From positions 1 to 64,000 of the forward strand of contig CBDBHI010000051.1 in NCBI GenBank assembly GCA_965205595.1: DNA of 64,000 nucleotides, read 5' to 3'. The notes beneath the pieces were generated by a model, which searched no databases, was not told where the DNA came from, and saw only the letters and a list, made by a program, of their open reading frames with translations. A program made the translations under genes and the position numbers. Within the stretch, counting starts at the first letter, position 1, and each line of letters starts with the position of its first letter. The stretch is from CATQHP01 sp965205595. Lineage in GTDB: Bacteria; Acidobacteriota; Terriglobia; Bryobacterales; UBA6623. Below are positions 25,171-33,176 of this stretch, one piece after another.

Positions 25171-26088
25171 ATGCCCGGACGCGTCCTCAAAGGTAACGAA
25201 ATTCGAGACCAGATTCTCGCCGATCTGGGAGAAGAAGTTGCGCGCCTTGCCGGGAAGAATATTCGTCCCGGACTTGGCGCTGTCTTGGTGGGCGATGATC
25301 CCGCTTCGCAAATTTACGTCAGCAACAAGATCGAGGCATGCGGGCGGGTCGGACTTTTCTCTGAGACGATCAGGCCACCAGCTGAGTCGACGACCGAAGA
25401 AATTCTGGCGATTGTCCAGGGGTTGAACGACCGCGACGATATCGACGCCATATTGGTACAACTGCCACTGCCTGACCACGTTGATGAGGACAAGGTTCTA
25501 CTTGCCATCCGTCCCGAGAAAGATGTGGACGGGTTCCATCCCATGAACGTCGGCAAGCTGGCCACCGGGCAGCCAACGCTTACGCCGTGCACTCCGACCG
25601 GGCTGATCGAAATTCTCAAACGCAGCGATATCCCGATCCAAGGAAAGAACGCCGTGATTGTTGGGCGTAGCAATATCGTAGGGAAACCGGCGGCACTGTT
25701 GCTGCTTGCCGAGCACGCGACCGTAACGGTATGTCACTCGCGTACGCAAGACCTCGCGGCCGTTTGCCGTGAGGCCGATATTTTGGTGGCTGCGATTGGG
25801 CGTCCGGCGATGATCACGCGTGAGTTTATTCGGCCCGGCGCGACAGTGCTCGATGTAGGCATCAATCGTGTCAGCGAGGCCGCGGTGGTTGAAAAGCTTT
25901 TTGCGAATACCCCCAAAAGGCTCGCCAGCTTCCGCGAGAAAGGAACAGCCGTGGTGGGAGATGTCCACCCAGAGCACATGCGCGAACTGGCCGGGGCGTA
26001 CACGCCCGTCCCGGGAGGCGTCGGGCCGCTGACGATCGCGATGCTGATGTCGAATACGGTGAAGGCCGCCCGCTTGCGACGCGGCTAA
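25171..26088 (+). CDS. folD: Bifunctional methylenetetrahydrofolate dehydrogenase/cyclohydrolase
   Basis: The 305-residue cytoplasmic enzyme interconverts 5,10-methylene-, methenyl- and 10-formyl-tetrahydrofolate. It shows the catalytic-lysine motif YVSNKIEACGRVG (Lys53), the folate-domain segment LVQLPLPDHVD with EKDVDGFHPMNVGKL, the NADP-binding VIVGRSNIVGKPAALLLL, and the family C-terminal signature PVPGGVGPLTIAML. It is slightly longer than E. coli FolD (288). The next gene starts 6 nt after its stop, so they probably share a transcript. Confidence 0.97.
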   Translation: MPGRVLKGNEIRDQILADLGEEVARLAGKNIRPGLGAVLVGDDPASQIYVSNKIEACGRVGLFSETIRPPAESTTEEILAIVQGLNDRDDIDAILVQLPLPDHVDEDKVLLAIRPEKDVDGFHPMNVGKLATGQPTLTPCTPTGLIEILKRSDIPIQGKNAVIVGRSNIVGKPAALLLLAEHATVTVCHSRTQDLAAVCREADILVAAIGRPAMITREFIRPGATVLDVGINRVSEAAVVEKLFANTPKRLASFREKGTAVVGDVHPEHMRELAGAYTPVPGGVGPLTIAMLMSNTVKAARLRRG

Positions 26089-26094
26089 GTTGCC

Positions 26095-27258
26095 ATGGCG
26101 GTTGTAGGCGATTTCAAACCTTTTCGTCGGCTGATGGTCGGCGCGGGGCAGCCGCAGATCGCGATTGAGAATTTCGAGCGCCACTATCGGCTACTCTGCG
26201 ATGGTGCGTCTGGACTAATTCCAGAAAGTGAGCTCCAACCGGTCGATCAGTTGCCGGATGCTACGACGTTCCCAACACCGTCCTCTACGATTGCCACACA
26301 GCTGCTGGCGAAAACGGCGATCGTCAAGCTCAACGGCGGTCTAGGAACGAAGCTGCGTCTCGATCGCGCGAAATCATTGCTTGTGGTGAAGCGGGGCTAC
26401 ACATTTCTCGACGTCATCGCCAATCAGGCAAAACGTTCGGGCGTGCCGCTGTTATTGATGAATAGCTTCCGGACTGAACACGACAGCCTTGACGCACTTC
26501 GCAAACATCGGCTGGACAATCGCGGCATCCCGCAAAGTTTCGTTCAGCACCAGGTTCCTAAAGTGCTCAAGGAAAGCTTGATGCCTGCTAAGTTTCCGGC
26601 GAAACCGGAGCTTGCTTGGTGTCCGCCCGGCCACGGTGATTTGTACTTGGCGTTGGTGACTAGCGGTGCGCTCCAGCGGCTGAATTCAGCGGGCATCGAG
26701 TACTTATTCGTATCGAATGCCGACAATCTTGGAGCTACGCTTGATTCGGCGCTTCTTTATCACTTCGCCGAGAGCGGCCTCGAGTTCATGATGGAAGCCG
26801 CTGATCGGACTTCGGATGACCGCAAGGGCGGTCACCTGGCCCTGCGGGGCGGCGCGCTGATGCTGCGCGAAGTCGCTCAATGTTCAGATATTGACAAGCC
26901 GAGCTTCCAAGACATCGACCGGCACCGCTATTTCAACACCAACAATATCTGGATCAAGGTCGAGCGCTTGGCCGAAGTGATGGCACGAAAAGACAGCTAC
27001 ATGGGCCTGCCGTTGATTCAAAATTTGAAGACCCTCAATCCGAAGGATCCGACGACGCCAAAGGTCTATCAACTCGAAACGGCCATGGGGGCGGCGATCG
27101 AAGTATTCGAAAAGGTAGCTGCGGTCAGGGCGTCGCGCTCACGATTTGCCCCGGTCAAGGCGCAGGAAGACCTCGACCGGGTTCGCTCGGACGAGTACGA
27201 ACTAACCGCGGACTTTCACCTGATTCGACGGCAGCCGGATTTGCCTGGTGGGCCGTAG
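26095..27258 (+). CDS. UTP-glucose-1-phosphate uridylyltransferase (UDPGP type), C-terminally short
   Basis: This 387-residue enzyme belongs to the eukaryotic-like UDPGP family, which makes UDP-glucose for polysaccharides. The nucleotide-binding loop is VKLNGGLGTKLRLDRAKSLL; other landmarks are LMNSFRTEHDSL, WCPPGHGDLYLAL, FVSNADNLGATLD and RYFNTNNIWIKVE. Family members usually run to about 450-500 residues with a C-terminal beta-helix. Here the protein stops soon after FAPVKAQEDLDRVRSDEYEL, so that domain is missing. Its last ~104 nt overlap thiL on the other strand. Catalysis should survive; oligomerisation may differ. Confidence 0.85.
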   Translation: MAVVGDFKPFRRLMVGAGQPQIAIENFERHYRLLCDGASGLIPESELQPVDQLPDATTFPTPSSTIATQLLAKTAIVKLNGGLGTKLRLDRAKSLLVVKRGYTFLDVIANQAKRSGVPLLLMNSFRTEHDSLDALRKHRLDNRGIPQSFVQHQVPKVLKESLMPAKFPAKPELAWCPPGHGDLYLALVTSGALQRLNSAGIEYLFVSNADNLGATLDSALLYHFAESGLEFMMEAADRTSDDRKGGHLALRGGALMLREVAQCSDIDKPSFQDIDRHRYFNTNNIWIKVERLAEVMARKDSYMGLPLIQNLKTLNPKDPTTPKVYQLETAMGAAIEVFEKVAAVRASRSRFAPVKAQEDLDRVRSDEYELTADFHLIRRQPDLPGGP

Positions 27259-28342
27259 CGTACCTGAGATTTTGGGTTTTGGCGAGATTCCGGCTGCTTA
27301 GCGCGTTTTTTTCGCGCACCTGGCGACCGTCGAAGTGATCGAAGCCGCTTGGCCTGAGCACGCTTGTTTCGCCCGCTCTCTCAATCCGTAGGCCGCTTCC
27401 GGCCTCGACAACTCCGATTTGGGTTAGCTTGACGCCATCGTGCTTGGCTGGCAGTTTGCTGTTGGGCGGTGCTGTGAAGAGTAGCTCGTACTCCTCGCCA
27501 GATGCGAGCGCGTCCTCGACCGTTGCGCCTTGGAACAGCGGAATTTGTTCAGATTCGAGGCGTATCGCGACGCCGCTCGAGTTGGCGAGTCTGGCGGCGT
27601 CGGTCGAAAGCCCATCGCTCAAGTCGATTGTGGCCGTCGCACCGTTCTCGCGTAAAAAAGTTCCCAGGGCTATGCGGGCAGCCGGCAAGCAATGCCTTCG
27701 GACAGCGCGATTCCTCATATCCACTTTACCTGCCAGCAGGCGTTTAAGGCCGAGCAACGATCCACCTAGTCTGCCAGAGGCATAGACGAGATCTTTCGTC
27801 CGAGCGCCGCTCCGTCGAAGGGCTTTCCCCTTGGGTGCAACGCCCGCAACTGTTACATTTGTCATAAATAAATCCCCGTGTGCGACATCGCCGCCGATCA
27901 GTGCCAGATCACCGAGTCCATGTATGTCCGCGGAGCTCCTCATGCCCTTTATGAAGTCGCGAACGGGCCGGCCCAGGCTCCAGTCCGGTAGAACGAGTGA
28001 TAGAAGGACGTATATAGGGTGCCCGCCCATCGCGGCGATATCGCTCAGCGACCTGACAAGCGCCTTGGCGCCAAGTGCTTCAAAGGGATGCCTGCCACGT
28101 ATAAAATGTTGATTCTCAACGAGTTGATCCGTTGTCAGCAGCAACTCTTCGCCTCGGGCAGCGGTTCGCGTTATAGCGCAATCGTCACCACCCGCTAGCA
28201 CCACGGCGTCGTTCGAACCCGCGCCCCAGATCGACATGATCGATCGGATGAGTAGTTCCTCGGTACTACGTTTTTCGCCTGTGCTAGTCAAAAATCCCGT
28301 CCTTAGGCCGATATACACCTTGTTGACAGGCATATTGCCCAC
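27155..28342 (-). CDS. thiL: Thiamine-monophosphate kinase
   Basis: ThiL phosphorylates thiamine monophosphate to the diphosphate cofactor. Visible family features are LLTTDQLVENQHF, ALGAKALVRSLSDIAAMGGH, DLALIGGDVAHGD, ATIDLSDGLSTDAARLA and GEEYELLFT. The open frame has 395 residues. ThiL normally ends near the GFDHF found here, so about 57 residues of the tail are extra and run antisense to the end of the UDPGP gene (104-nt overlap). The true start may be internal, nearer GEKRSTEELLIRSIM, because the first ~20 residues do not resemble ThiL. Confidence 0.9.
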   Translation of the reverse strand: MGNMPVNKVYIGLRTGFLTSTGEKRSTEELLIRSIMSIWGAGSNDAVVLAGGDDCAITRTAARGEELLLTTDQLVENQHFIRGRHPFEALGAKALVRSLSDIAAMGGHPIYVLLSLVLPDWSLGRPVRDFIKGMRSSADIHGLGDLALIGGDVAHGDLFMTNVTVAGVAPKGKALRRSGARTKDLVYASGRLGGSLLGLKRLLAGKVDMRNRAVRRHCLPAARIALGTFLRENGATATIDLSDGLSTDAARLANSSGVAIRLESEQIPLFQGATVEDALASGEEYELLFTAPPNSKLPAKHDGVKLTQIGVVEAGSGLRIERAGETSVLRPSGFDHFDGRQVREKNALSSRNLAKTQNLRYATAHQANPAAVESGESPRLVRTRPSEPGRGLPAP

Positions 28343-28444
28343 TTGGTATCTTCAGTGGAAACTTCGCTATATGCGCTTTGCGGTCTTCTTTGACCGCTGA
28401 TTTCCAGGCGCTGTCCTGGGCTGGTTGCTGTAAATTCTGTTCGG

Positions 28445-29329
28445 ATGAGTAAAAACCATTTTATCGTGGTTGTGGGCCACCCTGTCCACGGACGCATTAA
28501 GCGCTTCCACATTCCACATTATTTTGTGCACGTTGCCGCGGCGGGCGCGATCGCCGCGCTGATCGTCGGCATTGGTTTAACGGCTAGCTACGGGCGAATG
28601 TATACGAAGGTGCAGGAGTTCAACAAGGTCCGCGCCGAGAACAAGGCCCTGCAACGCGGCTACGACCAATTGCAGGAAACGGTTGAAGAGCGCGAAGTAC
28701 AGTTGGCCTCGTTGGGAAGTTTAGCCAATGAGGTTTCGGTGGCATTCGGCATTCACCGTGACGCGGTCGAGCCGGCGTTTGGCAACGAAGGCGACGCGGT
28801 GCCGCTTTTTGCGCAGTCGATGAATCAGTTCGACCGCCTGCAGGAAGTTCGCCTCGATGGACAGGCCGACGATTCCATGTTGTCGTACTTGTCGAATACT
28901 ACGCCGTCGATTTGGCCGGTAAGGGGTCGCATCAGTAGCAGCTTCGGTAGACGCAACGATCCGTTCAAGAGCGGAGAGGGCGCTTTCCATAGCGGCATCG
29001 ATATTAGCGCCGCAAGCGGCAGACCGATCGTCGCCACAGCCGATGGCCGCGTGGTAAAAGCGGGCTGGGCCGGAGCGCTAGGACAGCGTGTCGAAATAAG
29101 CCACGGCCGCAATGGACTTTCGACAGTATACGGCCACATGGTTGACGTTTACGCTCGTGCGGGTCAAGTGGTTCGCCGAGGTGAGGTCATTGGCCGCACC
29201 GGCAGTTCAGGCCGGGCTACGGGCAAGCACGTGCACTACGAAGTGCATTACAAGGGCACGCGGGTTAATCCTTACAAGTACCTGCAAAAAAATACAGACC
29301 AGGTCAATAGCTTGGCTATGGCTGACTAA
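28445..29329 (+). CDS. M23 family (LytM/gametolysin) peptidoglycan peptidase, membrane-anchored
   Basis: The 294-residue protein has a short cytoplasmic N-terminus, one TM helix (about 27-48), a coiled coil (about 55-95) and a C-terminal M23 zinc endopeptidase domain. The zinc site is complete: His182 and Asp186 in FHSGIDIS, and His262/His264 in GKHVHYEVH. Such enzymes cleave peptidoglycan cross-links in the periplasm during growth or division. The coiled coil plus LytM arrangement resembles MepM/EnvC-type proteins. Its 3' end overlaps the convergent lipoprotein gene by 14 nt. Confidence 0.92.
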   Translation: MSKNHFIVVVGHPVHGRIKRFHIPHYFVHVAAAGAIAALIVGIGLTASYGRMYTKVQEFNKVRAENKALQRGYDQLQETVEEREVQLASLGSLANEVSVAFGIHRDAVEPAFGNEGDAVPLFAQSMNQFDRLQEVRLDGQADDSMLSYLSNTTPSIWPVRGRISSSFGRRNDPFKSGEGAFHSGIDISAASGRPIVATADGRVVKAGWAGALGQRVEISHGRNGLSTVYGHMVDVYARAGQVVRRGEVIGRTGSSGRATGKHVHYEVHYKGTRVNPYKYLQKNTDQVNSLAMAD

Positions 29330-30131
29330 GTCGGCCTTTCAAATCATTCAAGATTTCGTCTGAGATTGGCAGCGAAAGTTGGATCGCTGTTCTGTCGAAC
29401 TGCATCGGCACTCCTTCGATTGCCGCTAGCCACACATTAGATGGATCGGTTGCGCGAGTGACCGATTCGACGAACTGCAGGCTTTTGTCGAGCGAATCGC
29501 GAAGAGCTGCTGTTTGCTCGGGTGACGCGGTAGTCAGGATGAGGCGGACGTTGCGTGGCCGGGCCGAGGGAATGGTTAACGAGGCTATGTTCGCTCCTTC
29601 AAGCGCTTTGGCGATAAAGTTCAGATTGAGGCCTTCTGGGGCCAGGTCGGCTAGGCCGTAAAGGTCTGCCGGGCTGACTCGGATTTGCACAGCGGCGGAC
29701 TCGTCGAGGGATTCCGGCCGGATTGGTTCGTGGGCCGCGCCCACCTTCACTTTTCGTTCAAGATCGACGCGAATCAAGCGCTCCGCGAGTTTCTCAACGC
29801 TGGCTGAGCCGAGCGCCGCTAGGGTCCCGCTATAGGCGGATTCAGTGCGAATGACGAATTGAGTTTTCGATGGCAGTAGGGCGCCGGTGATGAGCTGTGG
29901 CTCGGCTGCTTTTATAAGGCCGCCGGCTGCTTGGTGAACCAGTGCTTGCAACGCAGGGTCATCGGAGAGGCCCTGGAAGTCGACGTGGAAATAAGCGATA
30001 GCATCGCTGTCGAGATAGCCATACAGTTCCTCGAGCGGGGATGCCTGCGGTGCCGGCGAGCAGGCGCTGAGTAGGGCACAGGCAACGGCAGCACAAATAT
30101 AGCCGGCATGGGGACGAGGGACTGGCGTCAT
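29316..30131 (-). CDS. Putative lipoprotein of unknown function
   Basis: The 271-residue protein has a lipoprotein signal ending in a lipobox, LLSAC, at about residues 20-24 (AVACALLSACSPAPQASP). It is probably lipid-anchored and periplasmic. The mature part is mixed alpha/beta without motifs I recognise; segments include LDSDAIAYFHVDFQGLSDDP and VRLILTTASPEQTAALRDSL. It could be a DUF-type exported protein. It is convergent with the M23 gene and follows guaB at a 100-nt distance on the same strand. Confidence 0.7.
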   Translation of the reverse strand: MTPVPRPHAGYICAAVACALLSACSPAPQASPLEELYGYLDSDAIAYFHVDFQGLSDDPALQALVHQAAGGLIKAAEPQLITGALLPSKTQFVIRTESAYSGTLAALGSASVEKLAERLIRVDLERKVKVGAAHEPIRPESLDESAAVQIRVSPADLYGLADLAPEGLNLNFIAKALEGANIASLTIPSARPRNVRLILTTASPEQTAALRDSLDKSLQFVESVTRATDPSNVWLAAIEGVPMQFDRTAIQLSLPISDEILNDLKGRLSQP

Positions 30132-30231
30132 CTCTCAGGGGTCGGCGGCATTTCCGCAGGATTGATCCACTTGGCAAAACCGCTTGCTGACGCGCGCGGC
30201 TCGAACACTTCCGCGGCTCGCTGTTTTTTGG

Positions 30232-31689
30232 TCACCGTTCGACTTGGTAGTTCGGTGCTTCGGTCGTGATCAGCACGTCATGGACGTGGGCTTCGCGCAG
30301 ACCGGCCGGAGAAATCTTGACAAAGCGTGTTTTGAGCCGCATCTCATCAATCGTTTTGCAGCCGCAGTAGCCCATGCCGGCGCGGACTCCACCGACTAAC
30401 TGGTGCACCAAGTCGCCCAACTGGCCTTTGTGGGGGACGCGCCCCTCGACACCCTCGGGCACGAGCTTGCCGGGTGACGTGTCTTGCGCGTAGCGGTCGC
30501 TGCCTTGCTGCATGGCTCCGATTGAGCCCATGCCTCGATAGGTCTTGTAGGTGCGGCCTTGGTAGAGCACTGTATCGCCGGGGCTTTCCTCGGTGCCGGC
30601 CAACAGGCTGCCGATCATGACCGTGTGCGCGCCCGCGGCGATCGCTTTCGAAATATCGCCAGAGTACTTGATGCCGCCGTCGGAAATGATCGGCACGTCC
30701 GATCCCTCGGCGACCTTGGCGCACTCGGCGACTGCGCTGATTTGCGGCACGCCGGCGCCGGAGACGATACGCGTGGTGCAGATCGAACCCGGACCGATGC
30801 CCACTTTCACCGCGTCGACGCCGAGTTTGATTAGATCGCGTGCGGCGTCGCCGGTTGCGATATTTCCGGCGACGATCTGGGCCTCGGGAAGTGTGTGCCG
30901 CAAAGCTTTGACGGCCTCGAAGACGCCGCGGGTGTGGCCGTGGGCGGTGTCTATTGCGAGCACGTCAACTTTCTTGGCCCAAAGCGCCTTGGCGCGGTCG
31001 AGGAAATCCCCCGAGGCGCCTACTGCCGCGCCCACCAATAGGCGGCCTTGATCATCTTTGGCGGCGTTAGGGTACTTGCGCTTTTTCTGAATGTCTTTGA
31101 CGGTGATTAGGCCCTTGAGCTGGTAGTCGTCGTCGACGACTAGTAGCTTTTCGATGCGGTGCTTATGGAGCAGGTGCTCAGCGTCTTCAAGTGTCGTTCC
31201 GACCGCGACTGTGACCAGGTTTTCCTTGGTCATGACCTCTTTGACGGCTAGGTCGCGGCGAGTCTCAAAGCGTAGGTCGCGGTTGGTCAAGATGCCCACG
31301 AGCCTGCCGTTGTCGGTAACTGGCACGCCGGAAATTCGATAGCGGCCCATTAGATCGAGTGCGTCGTAAATCTTGCTGTCGGGAGAGATCGTAATCGGGT
31401 CGACGATCATTCCTGATTCGCTGCGTTTTACGCGGTCAACCTCTTCCGCCTGGCGATCGATCGACATGTTGCGGTGGATGAACCCGAGGCCGCCCTGCCG
31501 AGCCAGCGCGATCGCCAGCCGCGATTCCGACACGGTATCCATCGCGGCGCTGACCAGCGGGATGTTGAGTTCGACTTTGTTCGTGATCCGAGTCCGTGTA
31601 TCGGTCTCGGTCGGCAGCACTTCACTGTAGGCGGGAACCAGGAGAACGTCGTCGAAAGTAAAAGCTTCTGGTAGCGGGTCTATGACCAT
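30232..31689 (-). CDS. guaB: Inosine-5'-monophosphate dehydrogenase
   Basis: The 485-residue cytoplasmic enzyme converts IMP to XMP, the committed step of GMP synthesis. The catalytic loop is visible as GIGPGSICTTRIVSGAGVPQ with the active-site Cys. Two CBS domains (about residues 95-205) are inserted as usual (ISGVPVTDNGRLVGILTNRD, then KLLVVDDDYQLKGLITVKDI), and the flap region has KTYRGMGSIGAM. ATG 31689 is chosen over the TTG two codons upstream because it matches the family start. Upstream, TTGCGC and TAAAAT about 18 nt apart may form its promoter. Confidence 0.97.
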   Translation of the reverse strand: MVIDPLPEAFTFDDVLLVPAYSEVLPTETDTRTRITNKVELNIPLVSAAMDTVSESRLAIALARQGGLGFIHRNMSIDRQAEEVDRVKRSESGMIVDPITISPDSKIYDALDLMGRYRISGVPVTDNGRLVGILTNRDLRFETRRDLAVKEVMTKENLVTVAVGTTLEDAEHLLHKHRIEKLLVVDDDYQLKGLITVKDIQKKRKYPNAAKDDQGRLLVGAAVGASGDFLDRAKALWAKKVDVLAIDTAHGHTRGVFEAVKALRHTLPEAQIVAGNIATGDAARDLIKLGVDAVKVGIGPGSICTTRIVSGAGVPQISAVAECAKVAEGSDVPIISDGGIKYSGDISKAIAAGAHTVMIGSLLAGTEESPGDTVLYQGRTYKTYRGMGSIGAMQQGSDRYAQDTSPGKLVPEGVEGRVPHKGQLGDLVHQLVGGVRAGMGYCGCKTIDEMRLKTRFVKISPAGLREAHVHDVLITTEAPNYQVER

Positions 31690-31745
31690 ACACAATTTTA
31701 TGGACTACGACATTAGTAGCGCAAGTTTAGGGGACTTGCAATGGG

Positions 31746-32828
31746 CTAGGCCAGCCTGAGCGAGGGTTGCGCAGCTAGATCCATTCCATGCGCAGCGCCT
31801 CGTAAAAAGCGCGGATAAGCGGCGGCTGCGATCATGGCGGCGTTGTCCGTCGATAGCGCTAGGGTTGGGAAATATACCGGATATGGCAACGACGCGAATC
31901 GATTGCGAAGGCCCGAATTGGCGGCGACTCCACCGGAAACGATGATCGATTCGGCACCCGCCTCGTCCGCTGCCTCGACTGCTCGCTTCAGCAACTCCTC
32001 GATCACTCTCGACTGGAACGAAGCCATCAAGTTGAGTGTCGTTTCGCTGGACGAAGCGCGGGCGTGTTCTATGCTCGGCCGCGAACCGCCGAACAACCCC
32101 TTGCGCTCAGCGATTTCCGCGTCGAGGTCAGCCGACCGGACGAAACGTAGTACCGCTGTTTTCAGCCCTGAGAAGCTCATATCGAGGCGATTGCCCTTCA
32201 TGCGTGTGGACGGTAGATTGATTGCCAGCGGGTCGCCAAAGGGCGCGAGTTTGTCGATCAACGGCCCGCCGGGGTAGCCGAATCCCAGTAGCTTTGCGAC
32301 CTTGTCGAATGCTTCGCCCGCGGCGTCATCTCGCGTGCGCCCGACTAGCTTGTATGAGTACGCGTCTCGATCGGGCCGCTCGGTCAGAAATAGGTGGCTG
32401 TGTCCGCCGCTTACGACCAGCGCTAGGGCAGGGAATTCAATTTCGTTTCCAGCACTGCGCTGCTCTAAAACGACGGCGTGGATGTGTCCCTCGATGTGGT
32501 TGACGCCGATCAGCGGAATACCGAGCGACGTCGCCAGACCTTTGGCGTAAGTGAGACCGACTAGTAGCGAACCAACAAGGCCAGGGCCGTACGTTACGCC
32601 GACTGCATCTACGTCTTCGTAGCCGATGTTGGCGCGATCGAGAGCCTCACGGACTACGGGAACGATCGCGCGCAGATGTTCGCGTGAGGCCAGTTCCGGG
32701 ACTACACCGCCGTATTTGGCGTGAGTATCGAACTGCGATGCAACGACGTTCGACAGCAATTTCGGACCGTCTCCAACAACGGCTGCCGCGGTTTCATCGC
32801 ACGAGGTTTCAATGCCGAGTATGTACAT
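31746..32828 (-). CDS. tsaD: tRNA N6-adenosine threonylcarbamoyltransferase TsaD
   Basis: The 360-residue protein starts at ATG 32828 (MYILGIETSCDETAAAVV). The frame extends upstream, but that part lies across a terminator hairpin and is not conserved. TsaD transfers threonylcarbamoyl to A37 of ANN-decoding tRNAs. Iron-binding histidines are seen in GVNHIEGHIHAV. Further landmarks are VSGGHSHL, GEAFDKVAKLLGFGYPGGP and VSGGVAANSGLR. The length is normal (about 340-360). It is preceded by an independently promoted leader (32841-33091). Confidence 0.96.
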   Translation of the reverse strand: MYILGIETSCDETAAAVVGDGPKLLSNVVASQFDTHAKYGGVVPELASREHLRAIVPVVREALDRANIGYEDVDAVGVTYGPGLVGSLLVGLTYAKGLATSLGIPLIGVNHIEGHIHAVVLEQRSAGNEIEFPALALVVSGGHSHLFLTERPDRDAYSYKLVGRTRDDAAGEAFDKVAKLLGFGYPGGPLIDKLAPFGDPLAINLPSTRMKGNRLDMSFSGLKTAVLRFVRSADLDAEIAERKGLFGGSRPSIEHARASSSETTLNLMASFQSRVIEELLKRAVEAADEAGAESIIVSGGVAANSGLRNRFASLPYPVYFPTLALSTDNAAMIAAAAYPRFLRGAAHGMDLAAQPSLRLA

Positions 32829-32840
32829 GGGTTTAAAACG

Positions 32841-32876
32841 TAAAACCCCCGCCGGCTCGGTTCGCCAGCGGGGGTG
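32841..32876 (-). terminator. Intrinsic terminator upstream of tsaD (end of leader)
   Basis: On the minus strand CCCCCGC and GCGGGGG (32846-32852 and 32868-32874) form a 7-bp stem. An inner GGC/GCC pair extends it, and TTTTACGTTTT follows immediately. A second hairpin (7-bp stem CCAGCGC/GCGCTGG, 32879-32896) lies just before it. It ends about 13 nt before the tsaD start, so it could end a small RNA or act as an attenuator. Confidence 0.75.
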
Positions 32877-33001
32877 GACCAGCGCCTTAGCGCTGGGTCT
32901 CTTTGTGCCAGTAGAATTGTCCGGAAATGGTGAGTGCCGGTCCACAGGAGCGGCGTCCCCTCACTGGCATGACGGGGATTCAGAACGTTCGAATAGGTGC
33001 C

Positions 33002-33058
33002 TTAACTTTCGGCCACCTCACCATTCAGAAAATTACTACTAGTGCTTGAATCACTCAT
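33002..33058 (-). CDS. Small ORF (18 residues) with strong ribosome-binding site
   Basis: ATG 33058 to TAA 33002 encodes MSDSSTSSNFLNGEVAES, a Ser-rich acidic peptide. An excellent Shine-Dalgarno (AGGAGGTGA, core 33070-33075) lies 11 nt upstream, behind a promoter-like TTGACA/TAGGAT pair. The codons for LNGE overlap one arm of a long-range RNA pairing, so ribosome movement over the ORF could change the leader fold. It could be a regulatory leader peptide or a genuine small protein. Confidence 0.5.
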   Translation of the reverse strand: MSDSSTSSNFLNGEVAES

Positions 33059-33097
33059 CGTACTGAATCACCTCCTTCCGCCAGTTTGGCTGTAATT

Positions 33098-33127
33098 ATC
33101 CTAAAGGTGTCGGCGGGCGAGTGTCAA
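33098..33127 (-). promoter_or_regulatory. Sigma70-type promoter of the tsaD leader
   Basis: On the minus strand a perfect TTGACA (33122-33127) is followed 18 nt later by TAGGAT (33098-33103). The promoter lies in the 118-nt gap after the M14 peptidase gene and about 40 nt upstream of the small-ORF start. Confidence 0.6.
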
Positions 33128-33176
33128 ACGGTATCCGGCGGACGTAGCCCCGGGGAACGCCAGCTACGAAGCCGCG

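Larger units (their letters stand above)
32841..33091 (-). ncRNA. Structured leader or small transcript upstream of tsaD
   Basis: The predicted transcript of about 250 nt is bounded by a promoter (33098-33127) and an intrinsic terminator. Inside it are an 18-codon ORF, a hairpin CCCCGTCA/TGAGGGG (32957-32977 region, one bulge), and a long-range pairing. In that pairing, AATGGTGAG inside the ORF (33017-33025) is complementary to CTCACCATT further on (32926-32934). A 7-bp hairpin lies next to the terminator. I do not recognise an Rfam family. Confidence 0.5.

Noticed and set aside
32829..32945. Upstream extension of tsaD
   Set aside because: It crosses the leader terminator and is not TsaD-like; family homology begins at MYILGIETSC (ATG 32828).
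33060..33080. Fragment of a 16S rRNA 3' end (plus strand AATCACCTCCTT)
   Set aside because: This is simply the complement of a strong Shine-Dalgarno for the small ORF; no rRNA sequence flanks it.
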